Assembly (NCBI GenBank): GCA_028015205.1 | Contig: CM051513.1 | Span: 50,852,341-50,916,340 of the forward strand | From: Mytilisepta virgata | Lineage: Eukaryota > Mollusca > Bivalvia > Mytilida > Mytilidae | Reading direction: 5' to 3' | DNA length: 64,000 bases | Shown here: positions 11,512 through 24,508 of the stretch, piece by piece | Layout: each line of letters starts with the position of its first letter | Position numbering within the stretch: position 1 is the first letter of the stretch | Made by a program: the position numbers and the translations under genes | Notes under the pieces: model-generated | The model's input: the letters and a program-made list of their open reading frames with translations, nothing else | Database searches by the model: none | Told to the model about the DNA's origin: nothing

Positions 11512-12335
11512 TGTCGAGCCTTCGACTTTTGTCGAAAAAGCGAGACATAGCGATCCTACATTCCATCGTCGTCGTCGTCGTCGTCGTCGGCGGCGTCCAC
11601 AAATATTCACCCTGTGGTTAAAGTTTTTGAAATTTTAATAACTTTCTTAAACTATCCTGGATTTCTACCAAACTTGGACAGAGGCTTGTTTATGATCATA
11701 AGATAGTATCCAGAAGGAAATTTTGTAAAAAAAAAATTCCAGTTTTTCCGTATTTTACTTATAAATGGACTTAGTTTTTCTGCCAGGAAACATTACATTC
11801 ACTCTGTGGTTAAAGTTTTTAAAATTTTAATAACTTTCTTAAAATATCCTGGATTTGTACCAAACTTGGACAGAAGCTTGTTTATGATCATAAGATAGTA
11901 TCCAGAAGTAAATTTTGTAAAATAAAAATTCCAGTTTTTCTGTATATTACTTATAAATGGACTTAGTTTTTCTGCCAGGAAACATTACATTCATTCTGTG
12001 GTTAAAGTTTTCAAAATTTTAATAACTTTCTTAAACTATCCTGGATTTGTACCAAACTTGGACAGAAGCTTGTTTATGATCATAATATAGTATCCAGAAG
12101 TAAATTTAGTAAAAAAAAAAAAAATTTTTCCGTATTTTACTTATAAATGGACTTAGTTTTTCTGCCAGGAAACATTACATTCACTCTGTGGTTAAAGTTT
12201 TTAAAATTTTAATAACTTTCTTAAACTATCCAGGAATTTTACTATTATGTGCATTCACCTATCACACTGAAAATATAGACAACATCAAAAGTAGGCGAGA
12301 CACTGGGTTCCGCGGAACCCTTACGAATTTTTAGT
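11512..12335 (+). mobile_element. GTCGAG-family element with palindromic 3' end
   Basis: The 5' end is TTGTCGAGCCTTCGACTTTTGTCGAAAAAGCGAGAC (hairpin GTCGA..TCGAC), followed by a (CGT)n tract. Three to four tandem units of about 185 bp follow, each with attcactctgtggttaaag. The 3' end has the perfect 16-base palindrome GGGTTCCGCGGAACCC at 12305-12320. This is the same plan as the CGACCGC and AGCTCACC families: 5' hairpin, CGT-rich tract, internal repeats, 3' hairpin. It seems to split an older element whose words ctgggggtcattaagggt (11483) and attttggtgtaa (13072) are contiguous near 32800. Confidence 0.7.
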
Positions 12336-12524
12336 TTTAGGTGGACTATTGGAGTACCCCCGGCGTCGCATCCACAGCCAGTTCTCGTTTACTAGTTGAC
12401 ATAGGGTCGTATGTTTTTGTGGGCAGGTGCATGATGAAGAGACTGACCATGTGACATAAGATGAAAGTCACATGACCCATATTACACAGTTGACTGGCTT
12501 TTAAGTTTTATGTGAAAAATCAGT

Positions 12525-13065
12525 TTTAACATACAAAGTGACCTACAATCATATTACTTTTTGTCAGAGTGCATCTCGGGGAGTTACACTGCCTCCCGCA
12601 AAAATTAGGTCACTCTGATCTACTTATCGCGCTTCTTTGACTTAAGTTTTTTGTCCGAGTTCAGTTCTCCGATACCAAGGGACCTACAGTCATATTACTT
12701 GGTTTAAGGGTGCATCTTGGGGAGTAACTCAGCCTCCCACCATAATTAGGTCACTCTGACTGATTTATCGTGCTTCATTGTCTTAGATTAAGTTTTACAT
12801 CCGAGTTCATTTCTCCGATACCAAGGGACCTACTATCATATTACTTGGTGTGAGGGTGCATCTCAGGGAATAACACAGCCTTCCACCTAAATTAGGTCAC
12901 TCTGATTTACTCACTACGCTTCATTGACTTAGGTTAAGTTTTACGTCCGAGTTCAGTTCTCTGATGCCAAGTGACCTACAAGTATATTACTTGTTGTAAT
13001 GGTGCATCTCAGCCACACACAAAAACTTGTGGGGGAACGAGGCGAACTTTGTAATCGTACATTTC
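12525..13065. repeat. Tandem repeat of about 145 bp, about 4 units
   Basis: ACCTAC...ATATTACTTG marks units starting at 12541, 12682, 12828 and 12973 (steps 141-146). Each has gtgcatctc, cctccc and ttaggtcactctga. The last copy is partial. Confidence 0.85.
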
Positions 13066-13121
13066 TTGTTATGATTTTGGTGTAACCTCAAAATTTTTAT
13101 CTGATTTTTATGATTATTGGT

Positions 13122-15353
13122 TTTTATACGACCGCAAAATTTTTGCGGTCGTATATTGGTATGACGTTGGCGTCGTCGTCGTCGTCGTCGTCCGTCGTCA
13201 GCGTCGTCGTCCGAAGACATTTGGTTTTCGCACTATAACTTTAGTATAAGTTAATAGAAATCTATGAAATTTAAACACAAGGTTTATGACCACAAAAGGA
13301 AGGTTGGGATTGATTTTGGGAGTTTTGGTCCCAACAGTTTAAGAATCAAGGGCCAAAAAAGGGCCCAATAAGCATTTTTCTTGGTTTTCGCACAATAACT
13401 TTAGTATAAGTAAATAGAAATCTATGAAATTTTAACACAAGGTTTATGACCACAAAAGGAAGGTTGGGATTGTTTTTGGGAGTTTTGGTCCCAACAGTTT
13501 AGGAATTAGGGGCTAAAAAAGGGCCAAAATAAGCATTTTTCTTGGTTTTTGCACAATAACTTTAGTATAAGTAAATAGAAATCTATGAAATTTAAACGCA
13601 AGGTTTATGACCACAAAAGGAAGGTTGGGATTGATTTTTGGAGTTTTGGTCCCAACAGTTTAGGAATTAGGGGCCAAATCGGGGTCCAAAATTAAACTTT
13701 GTTTGATTTCATTGAAAATTTAACTATTGGGGTTCTTTGATATGCCGAATCTAACCGTGCATTTAGATTCTTAATTTTTGGTCCCGTTTTCAAATTGGTC
13801 TACATTAAGGTCCAAAGGGTCCAAAATTAAACTTAGTTTGATTTTAACAAAAATTGAATTCTTTGGGTTCTTTGATATGCTGAATTTAAACATGTACTTA
13901 GTTTTTTTATTATGGGCCCAGTTTTCAAGTTGGTCGAAATCGGGGTCCAAAATTAAACTTTGTTTGATTTCATCGAAAATTGAACTATTGGGGTTCTTTG
14001 ATATGCCGAATCTAACCGTGCATTTAGATTCTTAATTTTTGGTCCCGTTTCCAAATTGGTCTACATTAAGGTCCAAAGGGTCCAAAATTAAACTTAGTTT
14101 GATTTTAACAAAAATTGAATTCTTGGGGTTCTTTGATATGCTGAATCTAAGCATGTACTTAGTTTTTTTATTATGGGCCCAGTTTTCAAGTTGGTCTAAA
14201 TCGGGGTCCAAAATTAAAGCTAAAAAGGGGGGTAAATTATTTTTTTTTTTTTTGGGGGGGGGGGGGCAATTCTCCACAGCATATTGTATTACACAAAAGC
14301 AAAAAATTGAATATAAATTCAAATCATATGACCAATTCTAAGTTCTTTATTTCAGTTATTCTGTGTCAGAAACCTATTATGTGTCAAATATTTGAAGAAA
14401 TTTTCAATTGCACAGTATTGTGCAATAGCAAGAAATTGATATGTGTGCCCTGTTATCAAAACTTTATTATTAACAAATTCCATTGGAAATTTGCCAATAT
14501 AAAATGTGCTGATGAAGCTTTTTTGTTTATCTTATCTAAACTGCTTTTAAATTATGTATATTTAAAATTTGCCATCCATGACTATGATGTCATTTTCTAT
14601 TTTAATATGTTATGGTGTATTTAAATGGGCTGTTATGGTTGCAAAGTATAAAGAAATGGGGGGGGGGGGGGTTGAAAACAAAATGAGAAATTGGGGAGGG
14701 GGTAATTTTTTCTCATTTCATATTCATAATTAAAAAGAAAATTTCAAATTTTTTTTAGCAAAAAAAGGGGGGCAGGGTTACAATAAATTTTATTGTTTTT
14801 TGTTTTTTTTTTTGGGAGGGGGGGGTCAATGTGCAACTTCATAGTGTATTGCACAAAAGCTAAAAAAAGGGGTAAATTATTATTTTTTTTTGGGTGGGGG
14901 GGGGGGGGCAATTCTCCACAGCATATTGTATTGCACAAGAAGCAAAAAATTGAATATAAATTCAAATCATATGACCAATTTTAAGTTCTTTGATTTCAGT
15001 TATTCTGTGTCAGAAACCTATTATGTGTAAAATATTTGAAGAAATTTTCAATTACACAGTATTGCGCAATAGCAAGAAATTGATATGTGTGCCCAATTTT
15101 AAATTTTAAATTGGTTATTTCTGATTTATATATAAAACAAATAATACTGATATGGTTTGAATAGGTAAATTAAAAATTTTTAAGTTCTTAGACAACATTC
15201 ATTCTGTGTCAGAAACCTATGCTGTGTCAAATATTTATTCACAATCCAAATTCAGTATTGTATCAAGCTTGAATGTTGTGTTCATAATTGCCCCAACTAT
15301 TCAGGGTTCGACATCTGCGGTCGTATCTAGCTGCGCCCAGCGGAGAATTTTAT
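13122..15353 (+). mobile_element. CGACCGC-family element, nested inside an older element
   Basis: The 5' hairpin ATACGACCGCAAAATTTTTGCGGTCGTAT is followed by a (CGT)n tract, then repeated units, poly-T/poly-G tracts and the 3' end TGCGGTCGTATCTAGCTGCGCCCAGCGGAG. Sequence before it (ttttatctgatttttatgatt) and after it (cacaccttaattttt ... gaaagttactc-like) is contiguous in the element at 32583-33604, so this copy interrupted an older relative. Open frames inside are repeat DNA. Confidence 0.78.
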
Positions 15354-15874
15354 TCACTATATTACAGTTCTAGAAATGTAAGAAGCCGAAAAGGGACTCA
15401 CACCTTAATTTTTTATTTCTTATTAGATTTGATCTTTTTTAAAATGGTTTATCTGGTTTGTCATAAGAAATATAATAAAAGTTACTCCAGACATTTTTGT
15501 TGAACTTTTGTCATTGCAGAGATAAAATGGGATAAAAGGGACCAAAATTAGCCACTTGGAGGAAACCTGAATTTTTTTTATTTTTCATCCAATTTTAATC
15601 AGGATTTTTTCTTTTAGTTTATCTTAACTTTCATTAACATGTCAAAATATTTCTTCTATTATTTATGGTTTTGAGATATAAGGGGTTAAAAGGTCCAAAA
15701 AAGCAATATATAATTTAAATTTTTTTTATCCAACTCTTATTAGGGTTTATTCTTTTAATTTGCCTTGAGGAGTGCTTTCATGTGTCAACAAAGGAGAAGG
15801 TATGATTTCAGCCATTATATGGCCCCATCTGATGTGAAAAATTAAAATTAAAATTTCATATTTGAATTTGTGTC
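15354..15874. repeat. Remainder of the older element split by the 13122-15353 insertion
   Basis: The words ttaattttttatttcttatt, ataagaaatataataaaagttactc and catccaattttaatcaggattttttcttttagtt match the interior of the diverged copy at 32583-33604 in the same order. Confidence 0.65.
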
Positions 15875-17833
15875 ATTATATGAGCGCAAAATTTTTGCGG
15901 TCGTATATTGGTATGACGTTGGCGTCGTCGTCGTCGTCCGTCGTCAGCGTCGTCGTCCGAAGACATTTGGTTTTCGCACTATAACTTTAGTATAAGTTAA
16001 TAGAAATCTATGAAATTTAAACACAAGGTTTATGACCACAAAAGGAAGGTTGGGATTGATTTTGGGAGTTTTGGTCCCAACAGTTTAAGAATCAGGGGCC
16101 AAAAAAGGGCCCAATAAGCCTTTTTCTTGGTTTTCGCACTATAACTCTAGTATAAGTAAATAGAAATCTATGAAATTTTAACACAAGGTTTATGACCACA
16201 AAAGGAAGGTTGGGATTGTTTTTGGGAGTTTTGGTACCAACAGTTTAGGAATTAGGGGCTAAAAAAGGGCCAAAATAAGCATTTTTCTTGGTTTTTGCAC
16301 AATAACTTTAGTATAAGTAAATAGAAATCTGTGAAATTTAAACACAAGGTTTATGACCACAAAAGGAAGGTTGGGATTGATTTTTGGAGTTTTGGTCCCA
16401 ACAGTTTAGGAATTAGGGGCCAAAAGGGTCCAAAATTAAACTTTGTTTGATTTCATTGAAAATTTAACTATTGGGGTTCTTTGATTTGCCGAATCTAACC
16501 GTGCATTTAGATTCTTAATTTTTGGTCCCGTTTTCAAATTGGTCTACATTAAGGTCCAAAGGGTCCAAAATTAAACTTAGTTTGATTTTAACAAAAATTG
16601 AATTCTTGGGGTTCTTTGATATGCTGAATCTAAACATGTACTTAGTTTTTTATTATGGGCCCAGTTTTCAAGTTGGTCAAAATCGGGGTCCAAAATTAAA
16701 GCTAAAAAGGGGGTAAATTTTTTTTTTTTTTTTTTTGGGGGGGGCAATTCTCCACAGCATATTGTATTACACAAAAGCAAAAAATTGAATATAAATTCAA
16801 ATCATATGACCAATTCTAAGTTCTTTATTTCAGTTATTCTGTGTCAGAAACCTATTATGTGTCAAATATTTGAAGAAATTTTCAATTACACAGTATTGCG
16901 CAATAGCAAAAAATTGATATGTGTGCCCTGTTATCAAAACTTTATTATTAACAAATTCCATTGGAAATTTGCCAATATAAAATGTGCTGATGAAGCTTTT
17001 TTGTTTATCTCATCTAAACTGCTTTTAAATTATGTATATTTAAAATTTGCCATCCATGACTATGACGTAATTTTCTATTTTAATATGTTATGGTGTATTT
17101 AAATGGGCTGTTATGGTTGCAAAGTATAAAGAAATGGGGGGGGGATTCAAAACAAAATTTGGGGGGCGGTAAATGAGAAATTGGGGAGGGGGTAATTTTT
17201 TCTCATTTCATATTTCATAAATTAAAAAGAAAATTTCAAATTTTTTTAGCAAAAAAAGGGGGGGGGGGGTTACAATAAATTTTATTGTTTTTTGTTTTTT
17301 TTTTGGGAGGGGGGGGTCAATGTGCAACTTCATAGTGTATTGCACAAAAGCTAAAAAAAGGGGTAAATTATTATTATTTTTTTTGGGGGGGGGGCAATTC
17401 TCCACAGCATATTGTATTGCACAAGAAGCAAAAAATTGAATATACATTCAAATCATATGACCAATTTTAAGTTCTTTGATTTCAGTTATTCTGTGTCAGA
17501 AACCTATTATGTGTCAAATATTTGAAGAAATTTTCAATTACACAGTATTGTGCAATAGCAAGAAATTGATATGTGTGCCCAATTTTAAATTGGTTATTTC
17601 TGATTTATATATAAAAACAAATAATACTGATATGGTTTGAATAGGTAAATTAAAATTTTTTAAGTTCTTAGACAACATTCATTCTGTGTCAGAAACCTAT
17701 GCTGTGTCAAATATTTATTCACAATCCAAATTCAGTATTGTATCAAGCTTGAATGTTGTGTTCATAATTGCCCCAACTATTCAGGGTTCGACATCTGCGG
17801 TCGTATCTAGCTGCGCCCAGCGGAGCATTTTAT
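15875..17833 (+). mobile_element. CGACCGC-family element, third copy
   Basis: The 5' hairpin is slightly decayed (GAGCGCAAAATTTTTGCGGTCGTAT). The interior matches its neighbours: TTTGGTTTTCGCAC units, GGTCCAAAGGGTCC units, poly-T/poly-G tracts, and TTCTGTGTCAGAAACCTAT blocks. The 3' end is complete, ending CGGAGCATTTTATT. Confidence 0.8.
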
Positions 17834-18271
17834 TTTTATCATATAATGATCAAACCTTCTATCGATCATTGTACAAAATTCCTTCCCATGATGCAACGGT
17901 GACATCATGAACGTCTTCTAAATCAAGGATATGAAAAAAATTGATTATTTTCACAGTAGATTTTGGTAAAAAAAAACTGAGCAACAGCCTTGTCCAAAAA
18001 GATTTTTTAATATAATGTTTGTCTTGCATAAAGACATATTTCAGTGAAATATCTTTTTGTTCAAGGCAGTTGCTCATATCAAATTTTTAATTAAAAAGTC
18101 CAGAAATGAGTAAAGTTTAGTATTTTTCATTGATTTATTCACAATTAGCCATCTTTGACAGCATATTGCCACTATTGCAGAAATTTCTTGTTGAAACAAA
18201 ATATGTTCCTTAAAATGCAACATTTTAAGAGTCAGTACATAATGATAGCTGAGGGTAAGTTTTTCAATACT

Positions 18272-20268
18272 TTTTATACGACCGCAAAATTTTTGCGGTC
18301 GTATATTGGTATGACGTTGGCGTCGTCGTCTGCGTCGTCGTCCGTCGTCAGCGTCGTCGTCCGAAGACATTTGGTTTTCGCACTATAACTTTAGTATAAG
18401 TTAATAGAAATCTATGAAATTTAAACACAAGGTTTATGACCACAAAAGGAAGGTTGGGATTGATTTTGGGAGTTTTGATCCCAACAGTTTAAGAATTGGG
18501 GCCAAAAAAGGTCCCAATATAAAGCATTTTTCTTGGTTTTCGCACAATAACTCTAGTATAAGTAAATAGAAATCTATGAAATTTTAACACAAGATTTATG
18601 ACCACAAAAGGAAGGTTGGGATTGTTTTTGGGAGTTTTGGTACCAACAGTTTAGGAATTAGGGGCTAAAAAAGGGCCCAAATAAGCATTTTTCTTGGTTT
18701 TTGCACAATAACTTTTGTATAAGTAAATAGAAATCTATGAAATTTTAAACACAAGGTTTATGACCACAAAAGGAAGGTTGGGATTGATTTTTGGAGTTTT
18801 GGTCCCAACAGTTAAGGAATTAGGGGCCAAAAGGGTCCAAAATTAAACTTTGTTTGATTTCATCGAAAATTGACCTATTGGGGTTCTTTGATATGCCGAA
18901 TCTAACCGTGCATTTAGATTCTTAATTTTTGGTCCCGTTTTCAAATTGGTCTACATTAAGGTCCAAAGGGTCCAAAATTAAACTTAGTTTGATTTTAACA
19001 AAAATTGAATTCTTTGGGTTCTTTTATATGCTGAATCTAAACATGTACTTAGTTTTTTTATTATGGGCCCAGTTTTCAAGTTGGTCGAAATCGGGGTCCA
19101 AAATTGAAGCTAAAAAAGGGGTAATTTTTTTTTTTCGGGGGGCGGGGGGGGGGCAATTCTCCACATCATATTGTATTGCACAAGAAGCAAAAAAATTGAA
19201 TATAAATTCAAATCATATGACCAATTCTAAGTTCTTTGATTTCAGTTATTCTGTGTCAGAAACCTATTATGTGTCAAATATTTGAAGAAATTTTCAATTG
19301 CACAGTATTGCGCAATAGCAAGAAATTGATAATGTGTGCCCTGTTATCAAAACTTTATTATTAACAAATTCCATTGGAAATTTGCCAATATAAAATGTGC
19401 TGATGAAGCTTTTTTTGTTTATCTCATCTAAACTGCTTTTAAATTATGTATATTTAAAATTTGCCATCCATGACTATGATGTCATTTTATATTTTAATAT
19501 GTTATGGTGTATTTAAATGGGCTGTTATGGTTGCAAAGTATAATGAAATGGGGGGGGTTGAAAACAAAATTTGGGGGGGGGTAAATGAGAAATTGGGGAG
19601 GGGGCAGTTTTTTTCTCATTTCATATTTCATAAATTAAAAAGAAAATTTCAAATTTTTTTAGCAAAAAAAGGGGGGGGTTACAATAAATTATATTTTTTT
19701 TTTTTTTTGGGGGTCAATGTGCAACTTCATAGTGTATTGCACAAAAGCTAAAAAAAGGGGTAAATTATTTTTTTTTTTTTTTTTTGGGGGGGTCAATTCT
19801 CCAAAGCATATTGTATTGCACAAGAAGCAAAAAATTGAATATAAATTGAAATTATATGACCAATTCTAAGTTCTTTGATTTCAGTTATTCTGTGTCAGAA
19901 ACCTATTATGTGTCAAATATTTCAAGAAATTTTCAATTGTACAGTATTGCGCAATAGCAAGAAATCTTCAATTGCACAGTATTGCGCAATAGCAAGAAAT
20001 TGATATGTGTGCCCAATTTTAAATTGGTTATTTCTGATTTATATATAAAAACAAATAATACTGACATGGTTTGAATAGGTAAATTAAAAAGTTTTAAGTT
20101 CTTAGACAACATTAATTCTGTGTCAGAAACCTATGCTGTGTCAAATATTTATTCACAATCCAAATTCAGTATTGTATCAAGCTTGAATGTTGTGTTCATA
20201 ATTGCCCCAACTATTCAGGGTTCAACATCTGCGGTCGTATCTAGCTGCGCCCAGCGGAGCATTTTATT
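18272..20268 (+). mobile_element. CGACCGC-family element inside duplication unit 1
   Basis: Complete 5' hairpin at 18272-18303, CGT-rich tract, and 3' end CTGCGCCCAGCGGAGCATTTTATT. Frames open across it (for example 18929-19285) lie in repeat DNA and recur in every copy. Confidence 0.8.
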
Positions 20269-20304
20269 GATTTTGGAATTCAAGGGGCCAAAAATCATGC
20301 CATG

Positions 20305-20695
20305 TTCTTTTTAGCTCAACTGGTAGAAAATACCATGTGAGCTATTGCCATCACTTTGCATCCATCGTCATAAACTTTCCTTTAAAGATCTTATCCTCTG
20401 AAACCACTGGGCTAATTGGAACAAAACTTGACAGCAATGGTCCTTATAGATGGTCCTCTTTCAGAATTATATCTGATTGCTCCACATATCATTCAAGATG
20501 GCCACCAGAGCCAAACATAGTCCTCCTATGGGAAATTTACATGAAGATCTTGTCTGAAACCACTTGTCCTTAGATGGTTTTCTTCAGAATTGTATACGAT
20601 CTACCCACCCGTCATCAAAGATTGCCACCAGATCCGAACATAGTTTTACGTACGACCCTATGGGGAAATTACTTAAAGACCTTCTTGCCTTCTTT
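20305..20695 (+). mobile_element. AGCTCACC-family fragment, inside duplication unit 1
   Basis: It begins TTTTTAGCTCAACTGG with GTGAGCTATTGCCATCAC, and has internal words aaacttgacagcaatggtcc and aagatggccacca. It lacks the 3' hairpin end and passes directly into the CGACCGC-family 3' segment at about 20696. The same junction recurs at 23759-24150. Confidence 0.7.
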
Positions 20696-21493
20696 GACTT
20701 CAGTTATTCTGTGTCAGAAACCTATTATGTGTCAAATATTTCAAGAAATTTTCAATTGCACAGTATTGCGCAATAGCAAGAAATTGATATGTGTGCCCAA
20801 TTTTAAATTTTAAATTGGTTATTTCTGATTTATATATATAAACAAATAATACTGATATGGTTTGAATAGGTAAATTAAAAATTTTTAAGTTCTTAGACAA
20901 CATTCATTCTGTGTCAGAAACCTATTCTGTGTCAAATATTTATTCACAATCCAAATTCAGTATTGTATCAAGCTTGAATGTTGTGTTCATAATTGCCCCA
21001 ACTATTCAGGGTTCGACATCTGCGGTCGTATCTAGCTGCGCCCAGCGGAGCATTTTATTTTTATCATATAATGATCAAACCTTCTATTGATCATTGTACA
21101 AAATTCCTTCCCATGATGCAAAGGTGACATCATGAACGTCTTCTAAATCAAGGATATGAAAAAAATTGATTATTTTCACAGTAGATTTTGGTAAAAAAAA
21201 CTGAGCAACAGCCTTGTCCAAAAAGATTTTTTAATATAATGTTTGTCTTGCATAAAGACATATTTCAGTGAAATATCTTTTTGTTCAAGGCAGTTGCTCA
21301 TATCAAATTTTTAATTAAAAAGTCCAGAAATGAGTAAATTTAGTATTTTTCATTGATTTATTCACAATTAGCCATCTTTGACAGCATATTGCCACTATTG
21401 CAGAAATTTCTTGTTGAAACAAAATATGTTCCTTAAAATGCAACATTTTAAGAGTCAGTACATAATGATAGCTGAGGGTAAGTTTTTCAATAC

Positions 21494-22549
21494 TTTTTAT
21501 ACGACCGCAAAATTTTTGCGTCGTCATCCGAAGACATTTGGTTTTCGCACTATAACTTTAGTATAAGTTAATAGAAATCTATGAAATTTAAACACAAGGT
21601 TTATGACCACAAAAGGAAGGTTGGGATTGATTTTGGGAGTTTTGGTCCCAACAGTTTAAGAATTGGGGCCAAAAAAGGTCCCAATATTAAAGCATTTTTC
21701 TTGGTTTTCGCACAATAACTCTAGTATAAGTAAATAGAAATCTATGAAATTTTAACACAAGATTTATGACCACAAAAGGAAGGTTGGGATTGTTTTTGGG
21801 AGTTTTGGTACGAACAGTTTAGGAATTAGGGGCTAAAAAAGGTCCCAAATAAGCATTTTTCTTGGTTTTTGCACAATAACTTTTGTATAAGTAAATAGAA
21901 ATCTATGAAATTTTAAACACAAGGTTTATGACCACAAAAGGAAGGTTGGGATTGATTTTTGGAGTTTTGGTCCCAACAGTTTAGGAATTAGGGGCAAAAA
22001 GGGTCCAAAATTAAACTTTGTTTGATTTCATCGAAAATTGACCTATTGGGGTTCTTTGATATGCCGAATCTAACCGTGCATTTAGATTCTTAATTTTTGG
22101 TCCCGTTTTCAAATTGGTCTACATTAAGGTCCAAAGGGTCCAAAATTAAACTTAGTTTGATTTTAACAAAAATTGAATTCTTGGGGTTCTTTGATATGCT
22201 GAATCTAAACATGTACTTAGTTTTTTTATTATGGGCCCAGTTTTCAAGTTGGTCGAAATCGGGGTCCAAAATTAAACTTTGTTTGATTTCATCGAAAATT
22301 GACCTATTGGGGTTCTTTGATATGCCGAATCTAACCATGCATTTAGATTCTTAATTTTGGTCCCGTTTTTAAATTGGTCTACATTAAGGTCCAAAGGGTC
22401 CAAAATTAAACTTTGATTTTAACAAAAATTGAATTCTTGGGGTTCTTTGATATGCTGAATCTAAACATGTACTTAGTTTTTTTATTATGGGCCCAGTTTT
22501 CAAGTTGGTCCAAATCGGGGTCCAAAATTGAAGCTAAAAAAGGGGTAAT

Positions 22550-22593
<44 letters not shown>

Positions 22594-23722
22594 ATTCTCC
22601 ACAGCATATTGTATTGCACAAGAAGCAAAAAAATTGAATATAAATTCAAATCATATGACCAATTCTAAGTTCTTTGATTTCAGTTATTCTGTGTCAGAAA
22701 CCTATTATGTGTCAAATATTTGAAGAAATTTTCAATTGCACAGTATTGTGCAATAGCAAGAAATTGATATGTGTGCACTGTTATCAAAACTTTATTATTA
22801 ACAAATTCCATTGGAAATTTGCCAATATAAAATGTGCTGATGAAGCTTTTTTTGTTTATCTCATCTAAACTGCTTTTAAATTATGTATATTTAAAATTTG
22901 CCATCCATGACTATGATGTCATTTTCTATTTTAATATGTTATGGTGTATTTAAATGGGCTGTTATGGTTGCAAAGTATAATGAAATGGGGGGGGGGGGGG
23001 GTTGAAAACAAAATTTGGGGGGGGGGGTAAATGAGAAATTGGGGAGGGGGCAGTTTTTTTCTCATTTCATATTTCATAAATTAAAAAGAAAATTTCAAAT
23101 TTTTTTAGCAAAAAAAGGGGGGGTTACAATAAATTATATTTTTTTTTTTTTTGGGAGGGGGGTCAATGTGCAACTTCATAGTGTGTTGCACAAAAGCTAA
23201 AAAAAAGGGGTAAATTATTTTTTTTTTTTTTTTTTTGGGGGGGGGGTCAATTCTCCAAAGCATATTGTATTGCACAAGAAGCAAAAAATTGAATATAAAT
23301 TGAAATCATATGACCAATTCTAAGTTCTTTGATTTCAGTTATTCTGTGTCAGAAACCTATTATGTGTCAAATATTTCAAGAAATTTTCAATTGTACAGTA
23401 TTGCGCAATAGCAAGAAATCTTCAATTGCACAGTATTGCGCAATAGCAAGAAATTGGTATGTGTGCCCAATTTTAAATTGGTTATTTCTGATTTATATAT
23501 AAAAACAAATAATACTGACATGGTTTGAATAGGTAAATTAAAAAGTTTTAAGTTCTTAGACAACATTAATTCTGTGTCAGAAACCTATGCTGTGTCAAAT
23601 ATTTATTCACAATCCAAATTCAGTATTGTATCAAGCTTGAATGTTGTGTTCATAATTGCCCCAACTATTCAGGGTTCGACATCTGCAGTCGTATCTAGCT
23701 GCGCCCAGCGGAGCATTTTATT
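21494..23722 (+). mobile_element. CGACCGC-family element inside duplication unit 2, with a 32-base G run
   Basis: The 5' hairpin is shortened (the GGTCGTAT part is missing after TTTTTGCG at 21515). The interior matches unit 1 plus an extra GGTCCAAAGGG block. An uninterrupted run of about 32 G lies at 22560-22591. The 3' end is complete. Confidence 0.8.
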
Positions 23723-24508
23723 GATTTTGGAATTCAAGGGGCCAAAAATCATGCCATGTTCTTTTTAGCTCAACTGGTAGAAAATACCATGTGAGCTATT
23801 GCCATCACTTTGCGTCCATCGTCATAAACTTTCCTTTAAAGATCTTATCCTCTGAAACCACTGGGCTAATTGGAACAAAACTTGACAGCAATGGTCCTTA
23901 TAGATTGTCCTCTTTCAGAATTATATCTGATTGCTCCACATATCATTCAAGATGGCCACCAGAGCCAAACATAGTCCTCCTATGGGAAATTTACATGAAG
24001 ATCTTGTCTGAAACCACTTGTCCTTAGATGGTTTTCTTCAGAATTGTATACGATCTACCCACCCGTCATCAAAGATTGCCACCAGATCCGAACATAGTTT
24101 TATGTACGACCCTATGGGGAAATTACTTAAAGACCTTCTTGCCTTCTTTGACTTCAGTTATTCTGTGTCAGAAACCTATTATGTGTCAAATATTTCAAGA
24201 AATTTTCAATTGCACAGTATTGCCCAATAGCAAGAAATCTTCAATTGCACAGTATTGCGCAATAGCAAGAAATTGATATGTGTGCCCAATTTTAAATTTT
24301 AAATTGGTTATTTCTGATTTATATATATAAACAAATAATACTGATATGGTTTGAATAGGTAAATTAAAAATTTTTAAGTTCTTAGACAACATTCATTCTG
24401 TGTCAGAAACCTATTCTGTGTCAAATATTTATTCACAATCCAAATTCAGTATTGTATCAAGCTTGAATGTTGTGTTCATAATTGCCCCAATTATTCAGGG
24501 TTCGACAT

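Larger units (their letters stand above)
17834..24508 (+). repeat. Tandem segmental duplication, two units of about 3.2 and 3.4 kb
   Basis: Unit 1 (about 17831-21056) and unit 2 (about 21057-24508) share, in the same order: the non-repeat start tttttatcatataatgatc, a 440-bp lead segment, a full CGACCGC element, an AGCTCAACTGG fragment, and a second copy of the element's 3' part. Unit 2 differs by an internal duplication of the GGTCCAAAGGG block (22090-22400) and small changes. The long stretches are nearly identical by eye, which indicates a recent event. Confidence 0.88.
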
